Of a stretch of 64,000 bases of DNA, positions 8,907 to 17,997 are shown one piece after another. The stretch covers positions 186,001 to 250,000 of the forward strand of contig NZ_OY776223.1 in the NCBI RefSeq assembly GCF_963675395.1, in the 5' to 3' direction. Within the stretch, counting starts at the first letter, position 1, and each line of letters opens with the position of its first letter. The notes under the pieces were generated by a model. The model ran no database searches. It saw only the letters and a list, made by a program, of their open reading frames with translations, and was not told the origin of the DNA. The DNA comes from an uncultured Vibrio sp. Lineage in GTDB: Bacteria; Pseudomonadota; Gammaproteobacteria; Enterobacterales; Vibrionaceae. The position numbers and the translations under genes are program-made.

Positions 8907-9209
8907 ATGGAATTATCTCCAAGAGACAAGGACAAGTTATTGCTGTTTACCGCAGCGTTAGTGGCAGAGCGTCGACTCGCGCGTGGCGTAAAACTCAATT
9001 ATCCAGAAGCGTCTGCTTATATTTCCGCAGCAATCATGGAGGGCGCTCGTGACGGTAAAACGGTCGCCCAGCTTATGAGTGATGGACGTACACTGCTCAC
9101 CAAAAATGACGTGATGGAAGGTATTCAAGAGCTGTTAGAAGAAGTCCAGGTAGAAGCGACGTTCCCGGATGGCACAAAGCTGGTCACTGTTCATAACCCG
9201 ATTCAATAG
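8907..9209 (+). CDS. ureA: Urease gamma subunit
   Basis: Smallest structural subunit of the three-chain bacterial urease. The 100-residue product begins [14 protein letters not shown] and contains the conserved [20 protein letters not shown] and [20 protein letters not shown] regions, at the standard length. It precedes ureB by 8 bases. The urease is thus of the UreA-UreB-UreC type seen in most proteobacteria, not the fused two-subunit Helicobacter type. Confidence 0.96.
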   Translation: MELSPRDKDKLLLFTAALVAERRLARGVKLNYPEASAYISAAIMEGARDGKTVAQLMSDGRTLLTKNDVMEGIQELLEEVQVEATFPDGTKLVTVHNPIQ

Positions 9210-9217
9210 GAGCAATC

Positions 9218-9523
9218 ATGAAGCCTGGTGAATACATTTTAAGTGACGTGCCAATCGAGCTGAATAGTGGACGTCGCACTGAGCAACTGGCAGTAATTAA
9301 TCATGGTGATCGCCCGATTCAAGTAGGCAGTCATTACCACTTTTTTGAGACCAATCCGGCATTAGATTTCGACCGCGAGAAAGCCAAAGGAATGCGACTC
9401 AACATTGCGGCTGGCACCGCAGTGCGATTCGAGCCGGGGCAAACTCGCAACATTGAGTTGGTCGAGATTGACGGAACGAAAACCATCTATGGCTTCCGCG
9501 GTGAAGTCATGGGAAAGGTCTAA
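9218..9523 (+). CDS. ureB: Urease beta subunit
   Basis: Structural subunit of urease, 101 residues, standard length. It starts [19 protein letters not shown] and carries the family-typical [11 protein letters not shown] and [13 protein letters not shown] motifs. AGGAG precedes the ATG. It is separated from ureC by 59 bases that contain AAGGAG in front of the ureC start. Confidence 0.96.
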   Translation: MKPGEYILSDVPIELNSGRRTEQLAVINHGDRPIQVGSHYHFFETNPALDFDREKAKGMRLNIAAGTAVRFEPGQTRNIELVEIDGTKTIYGFRGEVMGKV

Positions 9524-9582
9524 TACAGATTTAGCCAGCTTTAGTGAGATGTTAAGCATTGAAGGTTAAGGAGAACTAAACA

Positions 9583-11289
9583 ATGGCAGAAATTTCTCGT
9601 CGCGCCTACGCCGATATGTATGGCCCGACAGTAGGCGACAAAGTCCGTCTAGCCGACACTGAGCTATTTATTCAAGTTGAGCAGGACTACACCGTATACG
9701 GTGATGAAGTGAAATTTGGTGGCGGTAAAGTGATTCGTGATGGCATGGGACAAGGCCAGCTATGTCGTGATCAAGTGATGGACTGCGTGATTACTAATGC
9801 ATTAATTCTTGATCACTGGGGTATTGTTAAAGCGGATATTGGCATTAAAGATGGCAACATTGCGGCGATCGGAAAAGCAGGTAACAAAGACATTCAGCCT
9901 GATGTCACGATTGACATCGGCGCAAGTACCGAAGTGATTGCTGGCGAAGGTCATATCGTCACGGCAGGTGCTATCGACGCTCACATCCATTTTATTTGCC
10001 CACAACAGATCGAAGAAGCGTTGATGGCAGGCACCACGACCATGATTGGTGGCGGCACTGGCCCAGCAACGGGAACGAACGCTACGACGTGTACTCCAGG
10101 CGCTTGGAACATGGCGCAAATGCTGCGCAGTACGGACCAGATGCCGATGAACTTTGGCTTTTTAGGCAAAGGGAACGCAAGTTTGCCGGAGCCGTTGGCA
10201 GAGCAAATTGAAGCTGGCGCTTGCGGATTAAAACTGCACGAAGACTGGGGGACAACACCTGCATCGATCGATAACTGTTTGACCGTTGCTGAAAAATACG
10301 ATGTGCAGGTTGCTATTCATACTGACACCCTTAACGAGTCAGGCTTTGTCGAAGACACACTCGCTGCATTCAAAGATCGCACGATACACACCTATCACAC
10401 CGAAGGTGCCGGTGGTGGTCACGCTCCTGACATCATTGTTGCCTGTGGCCAGCCAAACGTACTGCCATCATCAACCAATCCAACACGTCCTTACACGGTG
10501 AATACCGTTGACGAACATCTGGATATGTTGATGGTGTGTCACCACCTTGACCCAAATATTCCTGAAGATGTCGCGTTTGCCGATTCTCGTATTCGCAAAG
10601 AAACTATTGCAGCGGAAGATATCCTCCATGACTTGGGCGCATTCTCGATGATTGCTTCGGATTCGCAAGCCATGGGTCGCGTGGGTGAAGTGATTACCCG
10701 TACGTGGCAAACCGCGCACAAGATGAAAGTACAACGCGGTTATCTGGAACCAGACAAAGATATTCAGGCGGATAACTTCCGCGCGAAACGCTATATCGCA
10801 AAATACACCATCAACCCAGCAATAGCGCATGGTGTTGACCATACGGTCGGTTCTCTGGAGGTGGGGAAACTTGCGGATATCGTGCTTTGGAAACCAGCGT
10901 TTTTTGGTATTAAGCCAGCGTTAATCATTAAAGGTGGCTTTATCGCTGCAGCACCAATGGGCGATGCGAATGCGTCAATTCCGACGCCTCAACCTGTTCA
11001 TTATCGCCGCATGTTTGGCGGTTTTGGTAGCGCCGCTTCTGCAACGTCCGTCACCTTTACCAGCAAAGTCGCGAGTGAAAATGGCCTCAAAGACAGATTA
11101 GGTTTACAGCGTGAGCTGATCGCCTGTAAGAATTGCCGAACTGTCACCAAGAACGACATGATTCTTAACGACTACATGCCAACAGTGACGGTAGATCCTC
11201 AAACTTATGAAGTTCGAGCAGATGGCGAACTATTAACGTGCGACCCAGCTACCGAGTTGCCTCTCGCACAGCGTTACACCTTGTTCTAA
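9583..11289 (+). CDS. ureC: Urease alpha (catalytic) subunit
   Basis: Catalytic subunit that hydrolyses urea to ammonia and carbamate in the cytoplasm. The product is 568 residues and all nickel-site residues are visible at the classical positions: His134 and His136 (DAHIHF), carbamylated Lys217 (GLKLHEDWG), His246, His272 ([12 protein letters not shown]) and Asp360 (IASDSQ). The mobile-flap Cys319-His320 (MVCHHLDP) and His219 are also intact. The enzyme should therefore be active once loaded with nickel. It sits in the centre of ureDABCEFG-J and has a strong AAGGAG ribosome site. Confidence 0.97.
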   Translation: MAEISRRAYADMYGPTVGDKVRLADTELFIQVEQDYTVYGDEVKFGGGKVIRDGMGQGQLCRDQVMDCVITNALILDHWGIVKADIGIKDGNIAAIGKAGNKDIQPDVTIDIGASTEVIAGEGHIVTAGAIDAHIHFICPQQIEEALMAGTTTMIGGGTGPATGTNATTCTPGAWNMAQMLRSTDQMPMNFGFLGKGNASLPEPLAEQIEAGACGLKLHEDWGTTPASIDNCLTVAEKYDVQVAIHTDTLNESGFVEDTLAAFKDRTIHTYHTEGAGGGHAPDIIVACGQPNVLPSSTNPTRPYTVNTVDEHLDMLMVCHHLDPNIPEDVAFADSRIRKETIAAEDILHDLGAFSMIASDSQAMGRVGEVITRTWQTAHKMKVQRGYLEPDKDIQADNFRAKRYIAKYTINPAIAHGVDHTVGSLEVGKLADIVLWKPAFFGIKPALIIKGGFIAAAPMGDANASIPTPQPVHYRRMFGGFGSAASATSVTFTSKVASENGLKDRLGLQRELIACKNCRTVTKNDMILNDYMPTVTVDPQTYEVRADGELLTCDPATELPLAQRYTLF

Positions 11290-11317
11290 TCGCTCAGTTT
11301 AAAGAAGGAATTTTGTT

Positions 11318-11785
11318 ATGTACCGAGTAATTAGTCGCTCCGATCATCATCATGGTGAAATTGATGACTCCATTGTATTGGCCTATGAAGTACGTCAGCG
11401 TGGGCGTTTTCGTGCATCAAGTAAGACGGGGATGGACGTGGGCGTTTTTCTACCACGAGGCGATGTTATCCAAGATGGTGACTGCTTATTTACTGAATGC
11501 GGAAAAGTGTTTTTGGTCGAAGCCCAAGAGGAAGACATCGTCACGGCGTCAGCTAAAGACTGGTTAACGTTTTCCAAAGCGTGTTACCACATGGGGAATC
11601 GCCATGTACCGATGGAAATAGGTGAACTGTGGCTGCGTTTTCAACCTGATCACGTGTTGGAAGAGATGGTCGAGCTATTTGGTCTGGAGTGCAACCATCA
11701 TCAGGCGATGTTTAATCCTGAATCTGGTGCGTATCACGGCAGTGGCCATAGTCACTCTCATTCACATGGTGAGCATAGTCACTAA
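11318..11785 (+). CDS. ureE: Urease accessory protein UreE (nickel metallochaperone)
   Basis: Nickel chaperone that hands Ni2+ to the UreG-UreF-UreD complex. The 155-residue product has the UreE N-terminal and metal-binding C-terminal domains (CYHMGNRHVPMEI contains the conserved metal-site His) and ends in a histidine-rich tail, HGSGHSHSHSHGEHSH, which stores or buffers nickel. It overlaps ureF by one base (TAATG), so the two are translationally coupled. Confidence 0.95.
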   Translation: MYRVISRSDHHHGEIDDSIVLAYEVRQRGRFRASSKTGMDVGVFLPRGDVIQDGDCLFTECGKVFLVEAQEEDIVTASAKDWLTFSKACYHMGNRHVPMEIGELWLRFQPDHVLEEMVELFGLECNHHQAMFNPESGAYHGSGHSHSHSHGEHSH

Positions 11786-12447
11786 TGAACGTACAGTCAT
11801 TACTCTCTCTATTGCACTTAAGCAGTCCGAGTCTGCCTATTGGTGCATTCGCTTACAGCCAAGGGCTGGAAACGGCGGTAGACCTAGAGTGGGTAACCGA
11901 TGAGGCGACACTACAAACCTGGCTTGAGCCAATTCTTAATCATGCTCAAGCCAATTTGGAAATACCACTTTTGGTGCGCTGTTATCAAGCGTGGCAAACA
12001 GACGACTTGGCAGCTCTGGAATATTGGCAAGCGGTGTTATTGGCAAATCGAGAAACAGCCGAGTTGGTGATGGAAGAACAAAAGCTTGGACAAACCTTCC
12101 ATCGTTTGTTGGCGAGCTTAGATGTGGATTTACCTCCGCAGGCAAAGTCGATGACTTATTTGCCGCTATTTGCCAAAGCATGCCAGCATTTTGGCGTCTC
12201 AATAGAACAAGCAGCGACGGGCTGGCTTTGGTCTTGGCTGGAGAATCAAATCACGGTGGCATGTAAAACGGTTCCGTTGGGGCAGACTTCTGCGCAACGC
12301 GTGCTTATTGCTTTGATGCCACAAATTGAACAAGCAATTACGACTGGGTTTGCGGTGGAAGATGAAGCCATTGGGCTAACTTTACCGAATTTTGCGATGG
12401 CCTGTGCATGGCACGAAACCCAATATTCAAGATTATTTAGGAGTTAG
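11785..12447 (+). CDS. ureF: Urease accessory protein UreF
   Basis: Helical maturation factor that binds UreD and gates the UreG GTPase cycle. The 220-residue product shows the characteristic opening [19 protein letters not shown] and a C-terminal [21 protein letters not shown], matching family length. It is coupled to ureE by a stop-start overlap and lies 2 bases before ureG. Confidence 0.94.
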   Translation: MNVQSLLSLLHLSSPSLPIGAFAYSQGLETAVDLEWVTDEATLQTWLEPILNHAQANLEIPLLVRCYQAWQTDDLAALEYWQAVLLANRETAELVMEEQKLGQTFHRLLASLDVDLPPQAKSMTYLPLFAKACQHFGVSIEQAATGWLWSWLENQITVACKTVPLGQTSAQRVLIALMPQIEQAITTGFAVEDEAIGLTLPNFAMACAWHETQYSRLFRS

Positions 12448-12449
12448 CG

Positions 12450-13091
12450 ATGAGTACACAATGTTTACGAGTGGGCGTGGGCGGTCCCGTTGGCTCAGGG
12501 AAAACAGCACTTTTACGCCAGTTATGCTTGGCAATGCGCCAACACTACGATTTAGCGGTCGTAACCAACGACATTTACACCAAAGAAGACGCAGAGTTTT
12601 TACTGCGCAATGAAGCATTGGAATCCGACCGTATTCTGGGCGTGGAAACTGGAGGTTGTCCACACACTGCAATTCGCGAGGATGCATCTATGAATTTGGC
12701 AGCAATTGATGAGCTGCAAGATCGTCATCCCGGCTTAGAGTTCGTGTTAGTCGAAAGTGGTGGAGATAACCTGAGTGCGACATTCAGCCCTGAGTTATCT
12801 GATTTGACGCTTTACGTTATTGACGTGTGCGCGGGAGATAAAATCCCTCGTAAAGGCGGCCCGGGTATCACTAAGTCTGACTTATTAATCATTAATAAGA
12901 CCGACCTGGCACCTATGGTTAATGCATCGTTAGACGTTATGGACCGTGACGCGAAAAAGATGCGTGGCGAAAAACCATTTGTATTCACCAACCTGATTCG
13001 TGGTGATGGCTTACAGGAAGTGATCAATTTTATTGTTGAGCGCGGCATGCTGGAGAAGCGTGACGTCAAAATTGAAGTAACGGAAGCATAA
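12450..13091 (+). CDS. ureG: Urease accessory GTPase UreG
   Basis: SIMIBI-class GTPase that powers nickel insertion into urease. The 213-residue product has a P-loop [11 protein letters not shown], the metal-binding Cys-Pro-His motif within [17 protein letters not shown], a switch segment [15 protein letters not shown] and the guanine-specificity motif NKTDLA. Length and motif order are standard. It is followed 11 bases later by the nickel permease gene. Confidence 0.96.
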   Translation: MSTQCLRVGVGGPVGSGKTALLRQLCLAMRQHYDLAVVTNDIYTKEDAEFLLRNEALESDRILGVETGGCPHTAIREDASMNLAAIDELQDRHPGLEFVLVESGGDNLSATFSPELSDLTLYVIDVCAGDKIPRKGGPGITKSDLLIINKTDLAPMVNASLDVMDRDAKKMRGEKPFVFTNLIRGDGLQEVINFIVERGMLEKRDVKIEVTEA

Positions 13092-13102
13092 GGAATAGTG
13101 AT

Positions 13103-13633
13103 ATGAAAGGATTAATCAAAGGATTGACGGCAAGTCTGGTGTTAGTGAGCGCGAGCAGTTTTGCCCATACTGGTCATCATATGGAGGCCAGTTTTTCTGA
13201 AGGCTTTCTTCACCCATTAACAGGCTGGGATCACTTAACTGCGTTAGCATTGGTTGGTTTGTTTCTGTCTGCGTTTGCTATTCGCCGTGCGAGCCAAATA
13301 TCGGCAATCATCATGGTGGCGATTGCTGGAGGGTATGCGATTGGTCTTGAGTGGGCAGCCGCCAGTTCTGTAGAGGCCCTTGTTGTCAGTTCGCTTATCG
13401 GTTTGCCATTGGCTTTTATCGCATTAAAAAAAGGTGGAGCGAGAAGTGTGGTTGCATCGGTAGCTATTATTCTATTCAGCTTGTCTCATGGGTTAGTTCA
13501 GGGCGCAGAGGCACAAGGTTCGTTTGTCCAATTTGGTTTGGGCGTGATGCTAGCGAGCGCATTGGTGATTAGCGTGACGTACGCTATCGCTCGACAGGTT
13601 ATGGTGCTAAAAACGCGTCTTGCTCGTCAATAA
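13103..13633 (+). CDS. ureJ: HupE/UreJ family nickel permease
   Basis: Secondary nickel transporter of the HupE/UreJ family in the inner membrane, 176 residues. A signal-like segment ending SSFAH precedes several hydrophobic segments; the diagnostic motif HPLTGWDHLTAL lies near residues 38-49, with a second His in LFSLSHGLVQG. Its position at the end of the urease operon implies that it feeds nickel to UreE and UreG. A tetraloop terminator follows, which closes the operon. Confidence 0.9.
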   Translation: MKGLIKGLTASLVLVSASSFAHTGHHMEASFSEGFLHPLTGWDHLTALALVGLFLSAFAIRRASQISAIIMVAIAGGYAIGLEWAAASSVEALVVSSLIGLPLAFIALKKGGARSVVASVAIILFSLSHGLVQGAEAQGSFVQFGLGVMLASALVISVTYAIARQVMVLKTRLARQ

Positions 13634-13690
13634 TTGACTTTGACTTAGTGGTTAGAATCTCGTCATCTAAAACTACAAGAAATATCAACA

Positions 13691-13717
13691 TGCCGACGAA
13701 AGTCGGCATTATTGTTT
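13691..13717 (+). terminator. Intrinsic terminator after ureJ
   Basis: A perfect 7-bp stem (TGCCGAC/GTCGGCA) with a GAAA tetraloop is followed by a T-rich tract. It is the first strong terminator after the urt-ure series and so marks the likely operon end. Confidence 0.85.
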
Positions 13718-14016
13718 TCAGAGAATAAGGTGCTTCTTGTGGTGAATTATCACGAAAATTATTATTTATGACACGCATTTAGTGAGGTTGAACACATCTC
13801 GCGGATGTTTTCTGATGTGAATACAAGTTCATTGATCTAACACCAAATCTTTGTCCTCTAACAGTGCGCATAATCCCGAATCGGAGTCGTAATCAGCTAC
13901 GTTGGCTTATTTCGGATTTACATCTTCTACAAAGCTCGTGTTCGAAACCGCAATGTGTTGGTTTATTAACGAAACTCCTAACGTCTTAACACCGTCTCAG
14001 GAAGAGAAGTAGCACT
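13718..14016. promoter_or_regulatory. Gene-free stretch ahead of the SLC13 transporter gene
   Basis: About 300 bases between the urease terminator and the transporter start. I see no open frame of note and no RNA gene. It must hold the promoter of the transporter-kinase-receiver cluster, but no convincing promoter boxes could be picked by eye. GGAAGAGAAG precedes the ATG at 14017. Confidence 0.4.
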
Positions 14017-15435
14017 ATGCGTCCTTATCTTAAATACATCATCCCAACGGTAATCCCGTTACTCATTTGGCTGATGCCGTTATCTGCGTTTCCATTTGAT
14101 GGCATCACTATTGTTCAACAGCGAGTCATTGCGATTTTTTTGTTGGCGGCATTATGCTGGGTATTCGAACCTATTCCAATTTACGCAACTTCGGTGGTGA
14201 TTATCGTTCTTGAACTACTGCTTGTTTCGAATAAAAGTGTTGTTTTGTTTCGGGCTCAAGAAGGGCAGCCGCACTTTGGCGAACTGTTGCAATACAACGA
14301 GATCATGGCGACCTTTGCCAGCCCAATTATTATGCTGTTCTTAGGTGGTTTCTTCTTAGCGATGGCGGCAACGAAATACCGTTTGGACGTGAACTTAGCG
14401 CGTGTACTACTCAAGCCATTCGGACAAAATCCCAAGTATGTCATGTTGGGATTAATGCTGATTACCGCTATTTTTTCTATGTTCATGTCTAATACCGCCA
14501 CCACAGCGATGATGTTATCTATCCTGACGCCTGTCATTGCTGTGTTCGGGCCAAAAGACCCGGGTAGAATCGCATTTGCTTTGTGTATTCCGGTTGCTGC
14601 GAATATTGGTGGTATCGGAACACCGATTGGTACGCCGCCTAACGCCATTGCGCTTAAATATTTGGTCGGTGACAATCTGATTACTTTTGGTGAATGGATG
14701 ATGTTTGGCGTTCCGTTTGTCGTGATTATGATGGCACTGGCATGGGTACTGATTGGTGTGTTTTACAAAGCAGAGCAGACGACAATCGACTTGAACATTA
14801 AGAGTAAGTTCTTAAAAACACCTAAAGCGATGGTTGTGTACGTTACGTTTGCCGGCACGATTATTCTCTGGTTAATGGGTTCTGCTCACGGCATGAACTC
14901 ATATACGGTCGCATTGATTCCAGTCGCTGTTTTCTCTTTAACAGGCATTATTAACAAAGAAGACTTAAAGAAAATTTCCTGGGACGTGCTTTGGTTGGTT
15001 TCTGGTGGTATTGCCCTTGGCTTGGCGCTGGATAAAACCGGCTTGGCTAAGTTAGTGGTGCACAGTATTCCATTCGATCAATATTCACCTTATGTAGTGT
15101 TGTTTGGCGCGGCATTTCTTTGTTTAGCAATGGCAAACTTTATGTCACATACGGCCACTGCTAACTTGTTGATGCCTATCATGGCAGCACTAGGCACATC
15201 GATGACATCACTAACGCCACTCGGTGGGGAAGTGACCTTGATTCTGGTAGTGACGTTTGCCGCATCGCTTGGCATGTCTCTGCCTATCAGTACGCCACCT
15301 AACGCGCTTGCTCACGCTACTGGGCATGTACAAAGTAATCAAATGGCTCGGATTGGCGTGGTACTCGGTGTCGTCGGTGTGCTGCTAAGCTTTGTTATGG
15401 TTTGGATACTGCATTCTGTGGGGCATATTGGTTAA
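14017..15435 (+). CDS. DASS/SLC13 family sodium-coupled anion transporter
   Basis: Inner-membrane symporter of the divalent anion:Na+ family (dicarboxylates, citrate or sulfate-type anions), 472 residues with about eleven hydrophobic segments. Both halves of the inverted-repeat core are visible: SNTATTAMM with GIGTPIGTPPNAIALKY in the first and SHTATANLLMPI with PISTPPNALAHATG in the second. These are the substrate and sodium motifs of the VcINDY type, which suggests dicarboxylate transport, but the substrate cannot be fixed from sequence. Only 3 bases separate it from a histidine kinase gene, so transport and sensing are probably linked. Confidence 0.9.
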   Translation: MRPYLKYIIPTVIPLLIWLMPLSAFPFDGITIVQQRVIAIFLLAALCWVFEPIPIYATSVVIIVLELLLVSNKSVVLFRAQEGQPHFGELLQYNEIMATFASPIIMLFLGGFFLAMAATKYRLDVNLARVLLKPFGQNPKYVMLGLMLITAIFSMFMSNTATTAMMLSILTPVIAVFGPKDPGRIAFALCIPVAANIGGIGTPIGTPPNAIALKYLVGDNLITFGEWMMFGVPFVVIMMALAWVLIGVFYKAEQTTIDLNIKSKFLKTPKAMVVYVTFAGTIILWLMGSAHGMNSYTVALIPVAVFSLTGIINKEDLKKISWDVLWLVSGGIALGLALDKTGLAKLVVHSIPFDQYSPYVVLFGAAFLCLAMANFMSHTATANLLMPIMAALGTSMTSLTPLGGEVTLILVVTFAASLGMSLPISTPPNALAHATGHVQSNQMARIGVVLGVVGVLLSFVMVWILHSVGHIG

Positions 15436-15438
15436 TCC

Positions 15439-16776
15439 ATGTATGAAACTAAATTAGATGCGTTGGTAGAGCGCTATTTCAATCATGCCGAACGCCGAAT
15501 CAATGTGGCAGCTGGTTCGGTATTAATTGAACAAGCTGGCTATAACGACCGTCTATATTTCGTGATCTCGGGCGAATTGACGGGCTATTACGCTGAAGAC
15601 GACAAGAAGCCGATTAAAGTGTTCTCTGCCTCGGAGGGGGCTTTCATCGGGGTGCATAGTTTCTTTTCTGGTACCTGGACGGCATCTTCCACGGTGGTTG
15701 CTCAAACCGAAGCAGAGCTTGCCTGGATAGAGCGTAGTACTCCTGCGGTGCAAGAGTCACAATTTGGCCCTCTGACAACGCAATTTATGCCGGTAATGGT
15801 CAACGAGTTATCTCGTCGTCAGCACCGTGCAATGGAAGAGGCGCTCGCAAAAGAAAAGGCATTGCAAAAGCTTCATACCGCAGAACAGATGACAACGTTA
15901 GGGCAACTGGCCGCAGGTATCGCTCATGAGCTGAATAACGCCATTGGGGTGGTGAGCAGTAAATCCGAACGGTTAGAAACGGTGATTATGGAGCTGCTAG
16001 AAGAAGTGCATCCGGAGGCTAGCCAGTTTTTTGATTTTGGTTTGCTACAAGGACAAAAAGTCTCCTCTAGTGAAGCACGTAAACGAGGCAAACACTTTGA
16101 GAAGTATTATGGACTGCCGAGAGATATCGCGAGAGACTTAGCTCGCGCGGTACCAGAAGACTATCTTACGGAGCATTGGTTGAAACGCCCGGAAGAAGCC
16201 ATCAGGTACTGGCAGATGGGAAGAGACCTGCATGATTTGCGTCTCGCTTCCAAACATACGGTTGGCATCGTGCGTTCTGTTAAGCAACTGGGTCGAACCG
16301 ATATCGATCTGGATGAGGCTTTGAATATCAATGATTCGATTAACCGAGCGATAGCATTGCTACAGAGTGATTTAAGACGAGTACAAGTTCGTTTTAGTCC
16401 TGCGGAACTGCCTTTGTTTGTTGGTTCGCAAACTGAGCTTGTACAGATTTGGGTGAATATCTTAAAAAACGCTTGTGATGCGCTCATTAGCGTAGATTCG
16501 CCAGTCATCGAGATACAAACTCGAGCCAGCAAAGGCAAAGTCCTTGTCACTATCGCGAATAACGGTCCGGAGATAGATGAAGCGACGCGTAGAAAAATCT
16601 TTCGGCCAAACTTTACCACCAAGAAAGGTGGGTTGTCGTTTGGGCTTGGGTTGGGGCTGTCTATTGTGAAGAGAATTATCGCTGGATACAACGGCTCAAT
16701 TGTCGTCAAGAGTAACAGTGACAAAACTATTTTTAGAATCAAATTACCGGTAGAGGGTGAACATGGAGAAGCTTAA
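15439..16776 (+). CDS. Histidine kinase with cyclic-nucleotide-binding-like N-terminal domain
   Basis: Cytosolic-looking sensor kinase, 445 residues without obvious membrane segments. Residues 1-130 form a CRP-like cNMP-binding fold (VLIEQAGYNDRLYFVISGELTGYY); the phosphate-binding cassette, however, reads FIGVHSFFSGTWTASSTV, with the usual Glu and Arg replaced, so binding of cAMP or cGMP is doubtful. A coiled linker leads to the H-box GIAHELNNAIG with His163. The ATPase domain has the N-box WVNILKNACDAL and G-boxes ANNGPEI and GLGLGLSIVKRI. It lies 3 bases behind the SLC13 transporter and overlaps the receiver gene. The stimulus may be relayed from the transporter; this is inference. Confidence 0.88.
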   Translation: MYETKLDALVERYFNHAERRINVAAGSVLIEQAGYNDRLYFVISGELTGYYAEDDKKPIKVFSASEGAFIGVHSFFSGTWTASSTVVAQTEAELAWIERSTPAVQESQFGPLTTQFMPVMVNELSRRQHRAMEEALAKEKALQKLHTAEQMTTLGQLAAGIAHELNNAIGVVSSKSERLETVIMELLEEVHPEASQFFDFGLLQGQKVSSSEARKRGKHFEKYYGLPRDIARDLARAVPEDYLTEHWLKRPEEAIRYWQMGRDLHDLRLASKHTVGIVRSVKQLGRTDIDLDEALNINDSINRAIALLQSDLRRVQVRFSPAELPLFVGSQTELVQIWVNILKNACDALISVDSPVIEIQTRASKGKVLVTIANNGPEIDEATRRKIFRPNFTTKKGGLSFGLGLGLSIVKRIIAGYNGSIVVKSNSDKTIFRIKLPVEGEHGEA

Positions 16777-17236
16777 TTTAATTTGCGTTGATGACCAACG
16801 AGAGGTGTTAAGCGCGGTTTTACTTGATCTAGCGCCATTAACTCAGTGGCTAAACATCGAAGATTGTGAGTCGGCAGATGAAGTGCTAGAACTGATGGAT
16901 GAACTTGATGCAGAGGGTGAAATGATTGCTTTGATCATCTCTGATCATGTTATGCCAGGTAAAACAGGCGTTGAACTCCTGGCTGAAATTTCAAAAGACA
17001 GTCGTTTTACTGATACCAGAAAAGTCCTTTTAACCGGTCAGGCGACGCACACAGATACGATTAATGCGATTAACACTGCAGGAATTGACCGTTATTTTGA
17101 GAAGCCGTGGCAGGCAAGTCAGTTGGTGGAATGTGTGAGAAACTTAGTGACTAAATACATCTTTGATAAAGGGTTGGATTACACTCAATACCATGAACAC
17201 CTAGATCAAAGTGTGGTCTTTGAACGGCTTAGATAA
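16763..17236 (+). CDS. Receiver-only response regulator
   Basis: Response regulator of 157 residues with one receiver domain: acidic pair Asp10-Asp11, probable phospho-acceptor Asp61 (IISDHVMPG), the Thr of LLTGQ and the Lys of FEKPW. A C-terminal extension of about 30 residues has no DNA-binding or enzymatic motif, so output must go through protein contact or a further phosphotransfer. The ATG at 16763 overlaps the end of the kinase gene; an in-frame GTG lies two codons earlier. The cluster therefore has no visible transcription factor of its own. Confidence 0.87.
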   Translation: MEKLNLICVDDQREVLSAVLLDLAPLTQWLNIEDCESADEVLELMDELDAEGEMIALIISDHVMPGKTGVELLAEISKDSRFTDTRKVLLTGQATHTDTINAINTAGIDRYFEKPWQASQLVECVRNLVTKYIFDKGLDYTQYHEHLDQSVVFERLR

Positions 17237-17264
17237 CACAGTATTGTCATTTAAAAACTTCTTC

Positions 17265-17297
17265 CACGGCTACGATATCAAAATCGTAGCCGTGTTA
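17265..17297 (+). terminator. Terminator-like hairpin after the receiver gene
   Basis: Perfect 12-bp arms (17265-17276 and 17283-17294) with a 6-base loop, about 30 bases downstream of the receiver stop. The following T-run is short, so strength is uncertain, but no other function is suggested. Confidence 0.65.
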
Positions 17298-17997
17298 ATT
17301 CACCTCACCGACCAATAGACATTCGCCTCTACAGTCTTTGATTTCTGTATTGGAAATATGTCGTACTATTCCTACGATAAAAAGTAGTGAATGAAGATCC
17401 TAGATACAATCGGCGATTATAACTTTTTGACACGAGAGAGTTTGGCTACTCAGCGCTGTTGCAAAAAGGCCTCTTCGTCGTTTATGGTCTGCAAGGGAGA
17501 TACTTTTCTATTATTGAACAACTTAGTATTCTTCTTGACTATTGCTTAATTAATTCCATGAAATAACTGCTAATATTTAGAAAGTTACTGACTATCAAAG
17601 ACTAATCTAGAACGTCGGCGATTTTGTATTTTGTTGTACTAATTTAGGTATGACTTATTTCCTTTTTAGAAATGATACGTTTGGGTTTTTTCACTAGTAG
17701 TAACTCATTGGCTGGAGTAAACTCCCGGTGTAGATTCAAACGCTGATTCCTTAATCTCGGTGTTTGAAGTTCGAAAAAACAACAACGTTGTTTGGCTTAA
17801 AGAGGAGTGAACCCACTGCGTTCACTGTATCAGAGATAGATCAGCGCAATCTAAACTAAAAATGACTGGCTACTCTGAAAAAGCAGTGTGCGATTTGATG
17901 ATGTTAAGACGTTTACCACGTAGTGACGGCATCCGGTGGGGAATCTACCTTAATGATTCAAACAACTGCACCACAGTTATGCCATCATTTTGTTTAC
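17298..17997. other. 700-base gap between convergent genes
   Basis: No convincing protein gene is visible. A 52-codon frame at 17391-17549 (starting MKILDTIGDYN) has no ribosome site and I do not call it. A 12-bp stem with two G-U pairs sits at 17735-17768 and a small GGAG-TAAA-CTCC hairpin at 17714-17725, so a structured RNA is possible. A palindrome AACAACGTTGTT follows near 17780. The gap is long for a space between converging genes and might be a decayed gene. Confidence 0.35.

Noticed and set aside
10471..10842. 123-codon frame antisense to ureC
   Set aside because: Shadow of a highly conserved catalytic gene.
14256..14675. 139-codon frame antisense to the SLC13 transporter
   Set aside because: Shadow of the transporter; composition follows the sense codons.
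16161..16742. 193-codon frame antisense to the histidine kinase
   Set aside because: Mirror of a strongly coding gene; no ribosome site and no known protein features.
17391..17549. 52-codon frame starting MKILDTIGDYN
   Set aside because: No Shine-Dalgarno sequence in front and no family features; kept only as a note in the gap entry.
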